Positions 1-7,871 of a DNA stretch of 64,000 bases are shown in pieces. This DNA comes from 55-13 sp964501275. GTDB taxonomy: Bacteria > Armatimonadota > Fimbriimonadia > Fimbriimonadales > Fimbriimonadaceae. The position numbers were made by a program, and so were the translations under genes. The stretch is taken from assembly GCA_964501275.1 (NCBI GenBank), contig CAZCSP010000018.1, positions 11,437 to 75,436 of the forward strand, written 5' to 3'. The notes under the pieces are model-generated. The model was not told where the DNA came from. It was given only the letters and a program-made list of their open reading frames with translations, and did no database searches. How positions within the stretch are numbered: the stretch's first letter is position 1; every line of letters starts with the position of its first letter.

Positions 1-1
1 C

Positions 2-280
2 GTCGTCGCAGGCGCTTCAACCTATACGGAAGGAGGAAGAAAGGCATGTTTGTGGGTAGATGGCAAGCCCGTGGACCTAACAGAGAAGGTCCCGCTCTTA
101 AAGGACTCTTTTCAAAGTATGGCTATCAGCATCAATGATAAGGGTTGGATATTGGTTGAACACAAGTTTATGGAGTATGTGCTACTCAAGCCCAAGCCAA
201 AGAGGGACAAATCCGTTTATCGGCGTATAAGTGAAGTCCCCGAGTTGTGCTTAAGATATCTCCAAAAACCTCCCGGCTAA
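2..280 (+). CDS. 3' end of a HAF-repeat-like extracellular protein (5' truncated)
   Basis: The reading frame is open to the left edge of the window, so only the C-terminal 92 residues are visible. The first residues contain ASTYTEGGRKACLWVDGKP, which resembles the HAF/autotransporter-type extracellular repeat in which a Gly-rich turn precedes an (A/H)(F/C)LW-x-DG core. That repeat usually occurs many times in beta-propeller-like exported proteins; here only the last one is visible, followed by a basic tail (KPKPKRDKS). It converges with the next gene and the two stops overlap by four bases. An in-frame TTG at position 50 could be mistaken for a start, but the repeat motif begins upstream of it. 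The function is unknown. Confidence 0.55.
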   Translation, partial: VVAGASTYTEGGRKACLWVDGKPVDLTEKVPLLKDSFQSMAISINDKGWILVEHKFMEYVLLKPKPKRDKSVYRRISEVPELCLRYLQKPPG

Positions 281-1299
281 AACGTCGTCGCCAACTGAAT
301 CTTCTCCGCCGGAATCCCCGCAACCCCGACCATGCTGGTGCCGTTCTCCTCCAGCCAGGCCAGCATCTCTTTGATGCTCCCCACCGCCAGGCAGATGCAA
401 CTGTCGGCGGCGCCGTAGTAGAGCCGAACCGTGTCGCCGTCGTTGGCGATGGTCACTCCGCAAGGGAAGACGACGTTTGGTACGTCACCCTCTCTTTCGT
501 AGATGGTATCCGGGGCCATGAACCAGGGTTGGCCTCGACGGATGCAGATATCCGGCTGTTCTAAATCGAATAGAGCCAGTCCCAGTCGGTATAGGCTCCC
601 CGAGGCATGCCGGCGGACGCCGTGGTAGATCACCAGCCAACCCTCCTTGGTCTCGATCGGAGGCGCGTTCAGTCCAATCTTGTTCGCATCCCACCAAGCT
701 CCGCGTCGGGCTGGAAGCAACATCTTGTGGTTTCCCCAACTCTTGAGGTCGGGCGAGTAGGATATCCACATATTCGCCGAGATGTCGCTCATCGGGCGGT
801 GGATCAGCACATAAGAGCCATCAATCTTCCGGGGAAAGAGCGCGGCGTCTTTGTCGTCGGGCTGCATCACAAAACCGAGGCGGGTGAAGCGTTTGAAGTC
901 CTTGGTCTTCATCAGGCTTACGCCCGGGCCATCTTTGCTGAATGCCGTATAGGCGATCACATAGTCCTTCGACTCCGGCATATACGTAATGCGCGGGTCT
1001 TCGACCCCCCATAGCTCTTCGGGATACTTGTCAGGGTTGGCTTCAAAGGTTGGCTTTTTGTCGATCTTCCAACCGTCCACCCCGTTGTCCGACCGAGCGA
1101 CAGTGAGGTGACTGAAACCCCGTCGATCCTCGCAACGGCACATGAGCAGGGTGCTGCCATCCGCAAGCCGCACCGCCCCGGGGTTGAAGACGCTGTGGAC
1201 AGCATAGGGCCAATCCTGCGCGGTAAGGATCGGGTTGGCGTCGTGGCGGCGAAAGAGATCGGCAAAAGCGCCGTTGCTTTCCAAGTGCCTCAGGTTCAC
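277..1299 (-). CDS. GH130-family glycoside phosphorylase/hydrolase-like protein
   Basis: This 340-residue protein is the usual size for family GH130, five-bladed propeller enzymes that phosphorolyse or hydrolyse beta-mannosides. Family-type motifs run in order: FNPGA (38-42), CRCEDRRG (54-61), GVEDPRIT (98-105, whose Asp matches the family's catalytic acid), DAALFPRKI (151-159), HRP (167-169) and YYGAAD near the C-terminus. There is no signal peptide, so it should act in the cytoplasm. Its ATG overlaps the end of the upstream glycosyltransferase by four bases (1296-1299), which predicts translational coupling. The pair probably handles a manno-oligosaccharide or a related glycoside. The substrate cannot be read from the sequence. 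Confidence 0.85.
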   Translation of the reverse strand: MNLRHLESNGAFADLFRRHDANPILTAQDWPYAVHSVFNPGAVRLADGSTLLMCRCEDRRGFSHLTVARSDNGVDGWKIDKKPTFEANPDKYPEELWGVEDPRITYMPESKDYVIAYTAFSKDGPGVSLMKTKDFKRFTRLGFVMQPDDKDAALFPRKIDGSYVLIHRPMSDISANMWISYSPDLKSWGNHKMLLPARRGAWWDANKIGLNAPPIETKEGWLVIYHGVRRHASGSLYRLGLALFDLEQPDICIRRGQPWFMAPDTIYEREGDVPNVVFPCGVTIANDGDTVRLYYGAADSCICLAVGSIKEMLAWLEENGTSMVGVAGIPAEKIQLATTF

Positions 1300-3578
1300 C
1301 TTGAGACCCCCGCCAGACTCCAGTTCTCTTCCTGCCCAAAGTGCAGGTGCTCACTGATCGCTCCCAGGTAGGCAAGCGTGGACTCCGCCCCCTGGTTTTC
1401 GTTGATTCGATCTTGCTGTAGGCCATCGTAGCAGCCTCCATTGGCCGGGTTGGCCAGGGCCAACGACCGGTCGTTTTTACCGAAGAACCAGTCCAAGGCC
1501 ATCTGGGCTCGGTCCGCCCAAGGTCTGGAACTATCCATCCGGGAGGCGACCAGACAGGCATCCACCATCCCCCAGGCCTCCAGGGGCTGCTGGTCGAACT
1601 GGGGCTTGGGTTTGCCCCGATGCCACACTTCGTCGCTGCCGATGGGCGAGAAGACACTGGCCGAGCCGGTCTGGGCGTGGTGCAGCCAGTCGAGGGATTC
1701 AAGCCCGATCTGAATCAGTTCAGAGTCGTCGAAAGTCTGCCCCGCCACCAGGACGGCCTGCGAAATGCGGGCATTGTCATAGGAGGCATAGGGCTCGAAC
1801 CACTTCCAAGTGGGCGAGGCGTTTTGAGCATAGAGTGTCTTGAGCCGATCCGCCAAATCCCGCATCAGCTTGCGAGCTTCGGTCTTGCCGGATATCGGGC
1901 AAGTCTCGCAGCATAGGCCCAGCATGGAGTAGGCCCACGCCCTGGGACTGGTCAACGACGCGACCTGCGGCATCGCCTTTTCCAAAAGGGCAAGCGCAAC
2001 CGATCTCATCTCCAGGGGGCCAGGGCTGGTCACCCACTCCCCCAGTCCCCAGATCGACCGCCCATGCGAGTCTTCCGATCCGGCGTCCTCCAGCCATCGC
2101 CGGTCGTAGGACATAAAGTTTCTAAACCGCCCATTGTCGGGGTTCAGGCTGTGGTGGACGAACGACAGGTAAGTGCTGGCCATCCGATCCAGCGTCTTGT
2201 TGGCGACTCCTAGCCTCTTTAGCCGGGAACAGATAATGAGGGCACGGGCATTATCGTCCACGCAGTAGCCTTCGTGCCGATTCGGGATCGGGCCAGCGGC
2301 GTGTTGGGCTATGCCGGTGTCGTCCGTGAGCGTTCCCAGGTGGGACAGGTTGATGCGCGACTTGTCGGCTGCGTCCGTTCCTGCGGTCTGAGTAACGTGA
2401 AAGCCCAGGCTGGAGGAGCGGCTCTCCTGTCGGGCCTGCTCAAACGTCTTGAGATACTTTAGGCCTGTATTGGCCCAAGTGGTCTCACGTCCGGCGGCGT
2501 GGGCGGCTTGCGCCATCTCCAGCATCCGAGAGGGGTTGGATAATAGCAAGTCCAAAGCCTCGCCCAGCGCCTTCGAATCCTTGAACGGAGTCAGAATTCC
2601 CCGGTCGTTCGCCAACAGCTCTTCCGCATGCCAATAGGGGGTCGAGACGATCGGCTTGCCGCAGGCAAACGCATAAGCCAGCGTGCCCGAGGTGATCTGG
2701 TGCGGCTTCAGATAAGGCGTGGCGTAGATGTCGGCGGCCTGCAGGTAGCGCTTCAGCTCGTCCAAGCTGACGTACCGATCCTCGAACTGGACATGGTCCG
2801 CCACTCCCAGGTCCTTTGCCAAAGCCATTAGCGAGCGCCGATAGGAGTCGTTGGTCTGCTTCCGAATGTTTGGGTGGGTGGCGCCCAGCACCACATAGAG
2901 CAGGTCGGGATGTCGCTCGACCAGCTTGGGCAGGGCTTGGATCAGGTACTCGACGCCCTTATCGGGCGAGAGCAGGCCGAAGGTGAGGATGGTTGGGTTG
3001 GGGCGGAATCCATAGGTCTCTCGAGCTTCGCGAGGGCAGATCAGCGGAACGTCGGGGGTGCCGTGTTGAATGAGATCGACGCGAGCCTCGTTGAGTCCGA
3101 ATTGACGAACGACCATCTCCTTCGCGCGCTGGCTCATCACCACCACCCGCTGGGAGAGCTGAACGATCTCCTCCAAAACCTTATGCTGCTCGGGGCTGGG
3201 GGTTTCCAAGAGGGTGTGCAGCGTGGTGACCAGCGGCATTCTAAGATTCCTCAAGAGAGAAAGCACATGGCTTCCCGCCGTTCCGCCGAAGATGCCGTAC
3301 TCGTGCTGAAGACAGGCGACGTCGTACTCGTTGAAGTTCAGATAGTCGGCGCAGGTGGTGTAGGAGCATAGTCTGCGCTCCGCGATTTGATAGACCACCT
3401 GTGACGGATACTCGTACCCTTTGGCCCGGTCGTTGATCGCGACCACATCAGCTTGGGCCCCGTGAGCCCGCACCGAGTCTGCCAAATCGGCGGTAAAGGT
3501 TGCGATACCGCATTGGCGAGGCGTGTGATTCCCTATAAAGCAGGCACGTCGAAGCGTGCTCGTGTTTGTTCCCCTCAT
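1296..3578 (-). CDS. Glycosyltransferase family 4 with C-terminal (alpha/alpha) toroid-like domain
   Basis: The frame extends upstream to 3845, but I choose the ATG at 3578 because GGAG lies about ten bases before it and the family-like start (RRACFIGNHTPRQCGIATFT) follows at once, giving 760 residues. Residues 1-385 are a GT-B glycosyltransferase: GGTAGSHV (98-105), the linker-side LLSPDKGVEYLI (202-213) and the donor-binding stretch around PYWHAEELL (314-322). Residues 405-760 form a second, helix-rich domain beginning near GYCVDDNARAL (437-447), of the type seen in toroidal glycoside enzymes. This two-domain layout occurs in other bacteria next to GH130 genes. It is coupled to the GH130 gene and probably makes or remodels the glycoside that gene uses; this role is inferred. 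Confidence 0.8.
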   Translation of the reverse strand: MRGTNTSTLRRACFIGNHTPRQCGIATFTADLADSVRAHGAQADVVAINDRAKGYEYPSQVVYQIAERRLCSYTTCADYLNFNEYDVACLQHEYGIFGGTAGSHVLSLLRNLRMPLVTTLHTLLETPSPEQHKVLEEIVQLSQRVVVMSQRAKEMVVRQFGLNEARVDLIQHGTPDVPLICPREARETYGFRPNPTILTFGLLSPDKGVEYLIQALPKLVERHPDLLYVVLGATHPNIRKQTNDSYRRSLMALAKDLGVADHVQFEDRYVSLDELKRYLQAADIYATPYLKPHQITSGTLAYAFACGKPIVSTPYWHAEELLANDRGILTPFKDSKALGEALDLLLSNPSRMLEMAQAAHAAGRETTWANTGLKYLKTFEQARQESRSSSLGFHVTQTAGTDAADKSRINLSHLGTLTDDTGIAQHAAGPIPNRHEGYCVDDNARALIICSRLKRLGVANKTLDRMASTYLSFVHHSLNPDNGRFRNFMSYDRRWLEDAGSEDSHGRSIWGLGEWVTSPGPLEMRSVALALLEKAMPQVASLTSPRAWAYSMLGLCCETCPISGKTEARKLMRDLADRLKTLYAQNASPTWKWFEPYASYDNARISQAVLVAGQTFDDSELIQIGLESLDWLHHAQTGSASVFSPIGSDEVWHRGKPKPQFDQQPLEAWGMVDACLVASRMDSSRPWADRAQMALDWFFGKNDRSLALANPANGGCYDGLQQDRINENQGAESTLAYLGAISEHLHFGQEENWSLAGVSR

Positions 3579-3701
3579 ATTAATAGGACTCCGACTTATC
3601 GGAATTCGGCGAACATCTTGAAACAATCCCAAGAACCCGGACCCTGTTCGAGGCGTCATAGAAAAGGAATGATCCTCCACCTCAGAAAAGGAATCGCCAT
3701 G

Positions 3702-4202
3702 GTTTTGGCGCTGCTGGCCCAACAGGCTGAGCAAAAGGACTTCAAACCTCTTGGAGAGTTGTCTGGCGCGGACAGCGCGATAGAGCGGTCGTTTTCGACA
3801 ATGGTGAATACGGAGAGAGACTTTGTCCAGCTTTGGCGTCAGCACAAGGAGATCTTTGGCGACCCGCCGACGCTATCCGGTGCGATGGTGATCGAAGCAC
3901 AGGTCCCGAAAGTTGACTTCCAAAAGAACGTGGTGATCGCCTACTTCGCCGGCCAAACCCAGGGCGTGGCGGGTTACTCTGTCGCGGACGTGGATGCCAA
4001 AGGCAAGACGATATTGGTGCGTATCGTTCCCGAGATGTTGGGAACAAGCACCGGGGTAATGGCTAACTCCTTTGGCATGTGGGTGTTTCCCAAGCCCCAA
4101 AAGCCCGTCGAGCTAGAACTGGTCGTGGGCCGCAATCAGCAGGGGCAGTATCTCACCCGCCCGCTGGGCCGGTTTGAGCCACCCAAGGCCAACCCCAAGT
4201 AG
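3702..4202 (+). CDS. PrcB_C-domain-like protein
   Basis: The frame is open from 3453, but that part overlaps the divergent glycosyltransferase leader. ATG 3702 has AAAGGA eight bases upstream and gives 166 residues; ATG 3669 is possible. The N-terminus (MVLALLAQQ) is hydrophobic but short, so export is uncertain. The body has the pattern of the PrcB C-terminal domain: an FxxLWxxH segment, a VDFxKNVVIAYF strand and a G-V-A-G-Y-S-V strand pair, ending in a basic FPKPQKP stretch. PrcB stabilises the dentilisin protease complex in Treponema, but most proteins with the domain are uncharacterised. It is transcribed divergently from the glycosyltransferase across a 123-bp gap. Confidence 0.55.
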   Translation, partial: VLALLAQQAEQKDFKPLGELSGADSAIERSFSTMVNTERDFVQLWRQHKEIFGDPPTLSGAMVIEAQVPKVDFQKNVVIAYFAGQTQGVAGYSVADVDAKGKTILVRIVPEMLGTSTGVMANSFGMWVFPKPQKPVELELVVGRNQQGQYLTRPLGRFEPPKANPK

Positions 4203-4212
4203 CCCCCCAAAA

Positions 4213-4323
4213 GTAGCCTGGACGTCCGCGTCCGGGTCTCCGTGCATCGGAGGTCCAGGTCCGAGGTCTTCTCGTTGCCACATGGCCCTTCGCGTCCTTG
4301 GCTTCTTTGTTTCTTAGCGGTGA
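4213..4323 (+). repeat. Double-hairpin TCC-loop repeat plus partial CTTGG/GTTTCTT repeat arm
   Basis: The gap between convergent genes holds GTAGCCTGGACG-TCC-GCGTCCGGG (4213-4236), a stem with a TCC loop. A spacer CGTGC and a second degenerate stem (to 4266) follow. From 4298 there is TTGGCTTCTTTGTTTCTTAGCGG, one arm of the family seen with both arms at 21703-21790 and 47483-47581. The same GTAGCCTGGACGTCC lead occurs, inverted, at 47387-47405. Confidence 0.7.
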
Positions 4324-4358
4324 ATAAAGCCTGTCGCTACTTCAAAAAGCTCAACTCC

Positions 4359-5660
4359 CTAAAAAGAATCCAAGATCAAAGGCGGCTTCGGGACCGGCTC
4401 ATGTGTAAGGTTGAACGCCTTCGCTACCGAGGCTCCCACCGACACCGCATCCTCTCTTGACCGCGCATGAACCCTCGCCAAGTCGGCCCCTGGCTCAACC
4501 CAGTCTCCTACGCCCACAAGTATCTCCACTCCCACCGACGGATCGATATCGTCGTCCTTCCGCTTTCGGCCCCCGCCCAGTTCGATCACCGCCAGGCCAA
4601 TCGTCCGGGCGTCGATTTGCATCACATAGCCACCTGCTCCATCCAATCGCAGAGGCTCCGCTACTCTGGCGACCGGCAACGAGTCCGTCTCCCAAAACGC
4701 ATCTCCACCCTGGGATCGAACCCACTCTTTGAACTTGGCCAGAGCCTTCCCAGACTCCAGCACCTCCTCCGCCAAAGCCTTGCCCTCCTCAATGGACGCT
4801 GCCTTCCCGCAAGCCTCCAGAGTTTCTCCGGCGTAGTACACGCAAAGCTCCCGGAACCGGGCGTTGGGGGCCTGTCCGTTCAGAACGTCGTATGCCTCCC
4901 GCACTTCCAACGCATTCCCCACCATCGCTCCCAACGGCTGATCCATGTCGGAGATGGACGCCTTGACGCTCAATCCCAATAAACTCCCGGTTCGCACCAA
5001 AGCCCGACTCAACTCCTGAGCCTGGGGCAAGGTCTCCATAAACGCCCCGGAGCCGCACTTCACATCCAGCACAATCGTCTCCGCCCCGCCCGCGATCTTT
5101 TTGCTGAGAATGCTGCTCACAATGAGCGGAATCGACCCCACCGTCCCGGTCACGTCCCGGAGCGCATAGAGCGCCTTGTCGGCGGGCGCCAGATTGGGCG
5201 ATTGTCCGGTCAGAGCCAATCCGATCTGGGCGGCCTGAGCCTTCATCTCGTTCGGCGTCAAATCTAGCCTGAATCCAGGGATGGAGCCCAGTTTGTCGAT
5301 GGTGCCGCCCGTGATCCCCAGTCCGCGCCCGCTCATCTTCACGACGGTCAAGCCGCAGGCCGCCAGCATGGGAAGGAGAACCAAGGTCGTCTTATCCCCC
5401 ACGCCCCCGGTACTGTGCTTGTCCACCCAGGGCTTGGGCAATCCCGTCAAATCGATCCGCTCCCCGCTCTCCGCCATCGCCTTGGTCAGCCATGCCGTTT
5501 CCTGCTCGTCGAGCGGATTCAGATAGGCCGCCATCAGCCAGGCGCTGAGTTGATAGTCGGGAATTGTCCCCTGCGCCGCGCCTTGGGCCAGGAAGGATAA
5601 CTCCTCATAGCTGTGCCTCTCCCCATCCCGCTTGATGCCAATCAGGTCCACGACGTTCAT
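4359..5660 (-). CDS. deoA/pdp: Pyrimidine-nucleoside (thymidine) phosphorylase
   Basis: The 433-residue protein splits pyrimidine (deoxy)ribonucleosides with phosphate into base and pentose-1-phosphate, in cytosolic nucleoside salvage. The phosphate-binding segment DKHSTGGVGDKT (80-91) and the family signature KMSGRGLGITGGTIDKLGS (108-126) are intact, as is the Lys/Ser-rich active-site stretch VSSILSKKIAGG. The C-terminal alpha/beta domain (GGYVMQIDARTIG, then GGGRKRKDDDIDPSVG) is complete and the length is normal for the family. The length and GGRKR-DD region are compatible with either DeoA or Pdp, so the symbol is left open. RNase HIII lies upstream on the same strand with repeats in between. 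Confidence 0.93.
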   Translation of the reverse strand: MNVVDLIGIKRDGERHSYEELSFLAQGAAQGTIPDYQLSAWLMAAYLNPLDEQETAWLTKAMAESGERIDLTGLPKPWVDKHSTGGVGDKTTLVLLPMLAACGLTVVKMSGRGLGITGGTIDKLGSIPGFRLDLTPNEMKAQAAQIGLALTGQSPNLAPADKALYALRDVTGTVGSIPLIVSSILSKKIAGGAETIVLDVKCGSGAFMETLPQAQELSRALVRTGSLLGLSVKASISDMDQPLGAMVGNALEVREAYDVLNGQAPNARFRELCVYYAGETLEACGKAASIEEGKALAEEVLESGKALAKFKEWVRSQGGDAFWETDSLPVARVAEPLRLDGAGGYVMQIDARTIGLAVIELGGGRKRKDDDIDPSVGVEILVGVGDWVEPGADLARVHARSREDAVSVGASVAKAFNLTHEPVPKPPLILDSF

Positions 5661-5692
5661 CGTTTCTTAGTTTGAATGGTTTTCCATGGACC

Positions 5693-5760
5693 GCCGATCT
5701 CCAGATCGGCCAACGCTTGTCCAAGCAAGACGTTTGTAGCCCAATACCCAATGCCAAACG
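5693..5760. repeat. TCC-loop palindrome followed by CCCAA-type repeat
   Basis: GCCGATCTCCAGATCGGC (5693-5710) is a perfect stem around TCC; the same palindrome with the same flank (GGTCCAT) recurs at 47631-47648. AGCCCAATACCCAATGCC follows (about 5734-5751), a single arm of the CCCAA-type family, and it abuts the rnhC stop codon. Confidence 0.7.
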
Positions 5761-5761
5761 C

Positions 5762-6403
5762 CTACTGCCCCGACGCCCTCTCCAAAACCTGCGCCGACGT
5801 CTTGAAGTGCATTTTCGCTACCTGGCTCAGCTTTTCCGCGCCCTGCGCTTTCACAAACCTCACCCCCGGTTCGATCACCGCCGACGCCCCTTTGGGCAAG
5901 GTCACCCCATACTCGTCGCCCAGCCGCTTCAGCCGCCGCAAGAACTCCGCCCTCGCCAAGATCGAGGCCGCCGCCACCGCGATATCCTGCTCCGCCCTTA
6001 CGGCCGAGATGAACTCCAGGGACTTACCTTTCTCAAAGAGCGCCTTCTTCACCGCAAATCCGCCCTTCGCGAACTCATCCGAGATCACTCTCGTCGCTGA
6101 GGTCTGCTCCAGTACGTTCTCAATGGCTCGGGCATGACCCCAGGCCAGCAAGGAGTTCAGATTGCGAAACTTCGCATAAAGCTCGTTGTACTTGGCTGGC
6201 CCAATCGAGATCACCGAATGGGGGCAGGTCGCCTTGATCTTGTCCGCCAATCGCATCGCAATCGGGTCGGTCAGCTTTTTGGAATCCTTCACGCCCTCCA
6301 ACTCCGCCAAGTGCTCCGGCCCGACATAACAGGCGGCGATCACCAAGGGACCGAAAAAGTCCCCTTTCCCGCTCTCATCCACCCCAATATGCCCTTCGTC
6401 CAT
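5762..6403 (-). CDS. rnhC: Ribonuclease HIII-type protein, short form
   Basis: It cleaves the RNA strand of RNA-DNA hybrids. The N-terminus GVDESGKGDFFGP carries the first two acidic residues in the HIII-type form; RNase HII would have G-x-D-E-A-G-R-G. Further family segments are VKDSKKLTD, VISDEFAKGG (third acid) and AVAAASILARAEF. The ATG at 6403 is preferred over TTG 6412. At 213 residues it lacks the roughly 90-residue TBP-like substrate-binding domain that precedes the catalytic core in Bacillus-type HIII enzymes. Either this lineage has a minimal HIII or hybrid recognition resides elsewhere. Confidence 0.85.
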   Translation of the reverse strand: MDEGHIGVDESGKGDFFGPLVIAACYVGPEHLAELEGVKDSKKLTDPIAMRLADKIKATCPHSVISIGPAKYNELYAKFRNLNSLLAWGHARAIENVLEQTSATRVISDEFAKGGFAVKKALFEKGKSLEFISAVRAEQDIAVAAASILARAEFLRRLKRLGDEYGVTLPKGASAVIEPGVRFVKAQGAEKLSQVAKMHFKTSAQVLERASGQ

Positions 6404-6482
6404 CCCCGTCAAGGTACCGGAATGGAGGCATATCGGACCAGCGCAAAATCGCTGGGTGCGTTAAATTCGTAAAATAAGAACG

Positions 6483-6923
6483 ATGGTCGAGACGCCCCAA
6501 GAATTCCAAACCGAGTTGAAGCGAGTTGGCCGGTTGCAATACCACCGATTCCGCCGGGTCGCTGCGATGCTTCACTACTATCGGATCGACCCGATCACCA
6601 TCGAGGATCGGCTGATGGAAAGAGGTTGTAGCCGGGAGTTCGCGATGTGGATCGTCAAGACCGCTTCCGAGGACGCTAATCTGGCCAAGCGAGTAGAAGA
6701 CGCCGACACTCCCGAATCGATGGGGCAGGTGGTTTTGAAGGGCATGAACGGAGTTATTCTGCTGGTGATCGTATTCTTGGTCGCCCGCTATATCCAAGTC
6801 GTCGAGAGCATGCCCCTGCTCTTCATCGCCGCGCCCTTTCTCCTAATCGCCTCTCTGGTGGGCTCCCTCATGACTATCCGAGGTCTGGTGGAAATCCGAA
6901 GACGTCTCTCCGATCGGACTTAG
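6483..6923 (+). CDS. Small inner-membrane protein of unknown function
   Basis: The 146-residue protein has a charged cytosolic N-terminal half (residues 1-85; YHRFRRVAAMLHYYRIDP, then a short helix-rich segment) and two adjacent transmembrane helices (about 90-108, VILLVIVFLVARYIQVV, and 112-132, LLFIAAPFLLIASLVGSLM). It ends in a basic tail (RRRLSDRT). It is not recognised. It is divergent from rnhC with about 80 bp between them and is followed by the tRNA on the opposite strand. No clear Shine-Dalgarno is visible upstream. Confidence 0.6.
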   Translation: MVETPQEFQTELKRVGRLQYHRFRRVAAMLHYYRIDPITIEDRLMERGCSREFAMWIVKTASEDANLAKRVEDADTPESMGQVVLKGMNGVILLVIVFLVARYIQVVESMPLLFIAAPFLLIASLVGSLMTIRGLVEIRRRLSDRT

Positions 6924-6947
6924 TCAGGGGGCTGGATCATGAAGGCT

Positions 6948-7024
6948 TGGGGCGGATAGCGGGTCTCGAACCCGCGGCCTCCTCTTCCACAGAGAGGCGC
7001 TCTAACCCCTGAGCTATACCCGCC
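6948..7024 (-). tRNA. tRNA-His (anticodon GTG)
   Basis: On the minus strand a full cloverleaf can be drawn. The acceptor starts with an encoded extra G (G-1, position 7024) that pairs with C73, the bacterial identity pair of tRNA-His. The anticodon stem CCTCT/AGAGG encloses loop CTGTGGA, so the anticodon is GTG. The T-stem GCGGG/CCCGC encloses TTCGAGA, and CCA is encoded at 6948-6950. Length 77 with G-1. Confidence 0.95.
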
Positions 7025-7101
7025 ACGTAAGTCCGAATTATACCTGTCCTGTTTTTTGACCTCCTGGGAACTTCGGACCGTTTGGTATCCTTAGCAACAT
7101 C

Positions 7102-7470
7102 ATGAGGATTTTTCTGACCGCTATTCTCTCCATCGCCGCCGCCATCTCCATGGCCCAGGGACCCTGTTGCCAGGCTGAGAAGAAGCCCAGCCAAGAGGAC
7201 GCTTTCTTGAAGATGGCCCGCGAGATGGAAATCGCTGCCGAAGGCAAGAAGGCCTGTTGCCAAACCACCGCCGAGAAGAAGGTGGAGAAGGGGGGCGAGG
7301 GCTGCTGCAACGCCAAGGGCGAACCCGCCCTGTTCAAGGTCTATGTGGGCGGAGTCGGCTACAAGTTCTTCGGTTGCGAGGACAGCGCCGCCGAGGGGCG
7401 AAAGGAACTGTTGGCCCAACACAAGAAGGTCGGCAAGGTTCAGAAGGTAAGCAAAAAGACCTCTCTGTAA
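7102..7470 (+). CDS. Exported protein with paired-cysteine motifs
   Basis: A typical signal peptide (MRIFLTAILSIAAAISMAQG, cleavage near MAQ) precedes a 100-residue Lys/Glu-rich mature part. The mature part has three CC pairs (GPCC, KACC, GCC) and a final FFGC within the segment VYVGGVGYKFFGCED. Such vicinal cysteines suggest metal (Cu, Hg or Zn) binding or disulphide chemistry. The C-terminal part recalls the YHS/TRASH-like exported protein at 50621-50899 (YFFCCAGC), so the two may share a role in periplasmic metal handling. No clear Shine-Dalgarno is seen. The specific function is unknown. Confidence 0.65.
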   Translation: MRIFLTAILSIAAAISMAQGPCCQAEKKPSQEDAFLKMAREMEIAAEGKKACCQTTAEKKVEKGGEGCCNAKGEPALFKVYVGGVGYKFFGCEDSAAEGRKELLAQHKKVGKVQKVSKKTSL

Positions 7471-7489
7471 GCCATCGCGAAATCTCTGC

Positions 7490-7522
7490 ATAGCCGCAAG
7501 CCCTAGGTTGGTTTGCGGCTAT
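7490..7522 (+). promoter_or_regulatory. Hairpin covering the start codon of the lipoprotein gene
   Basis: ATAGCCGCAA (7490-7499) pairs with TTGCGGCTAT (7513-7522), with GCC/GGT extending the stem inward. The right arm includes the first two bases of the ATG at 7521. It may act as a weak terminator for the upstream gene, a translation block, or both. Confidence 0.5.
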
Positions 7523-7871
7523 GTTTACTTTACGAACCCTCTTTTTCAGCGTTCTCTGCCTGGCGATCTTTGGATGCGGGCGGGACCTCGACGTTTCCGG
7601 CAACTACTCCTTGACCTCTGACCAGCAAGCTGCGGCAGGCAGTTTGCAACTCGATCCCGGTGGTAAGTTCCACGCGAAGATCGGCAACTTGGAGATCTCC
7701 GGTTCTTGGCAGGCGGGCGACAGCCATGTGTTTCTGCAAGGCTCGGAACTTTTGCCCTCGCAATACCGAGTCGAGGGAGGCCGGCTGATCGCGCAATTCG
7801 AGGGCGTGGATGCCAAGCAGTGGCGTTTCGTCAAGAAGGGCTCACAGTCGGTCGCGAATCGCCTGCATTAA
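7521..7871 (+). CDS. Small lipoprotein
   Basis: A 116-residue protein with a lipoprotein signal: hydrophobic LFFSVLCLAIFG followed by Cys19 (lipobox AIFGC, slightly irregular). The mature part alternates short strands (SGNYSLTS, GSLQLDPGGKFHAKIG, EISGSWQAGD, QYRVEGGRLIAQFEG), which suggests a small beta-sheet or lipocalin-like fold. It overlaps the convergent HIT gene by 30 bases at its 3' end. The start codon lies inside a strong hairpin. I do not recognise a named family. Confidence 0.65.
   Translation: MFTLRTLFFSVLCLAIFGCGRDLDVSGNYSLTSDQQAAAGSLQLDPGGKFHAKIGNLEISGSWQAGDSHVFLQGSELLPSQYRVEGGRLIAQFEGVDAKQWRFVKKGSQSVANRLH

Noticed and set aside
3579..3845. 89-residue N-terminal extension of the glycosyltransferase
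   Set aside because: No family similarity, overlaps the divergent gene, and a good Shine-Dalgarno precedes the ATG at 3578.
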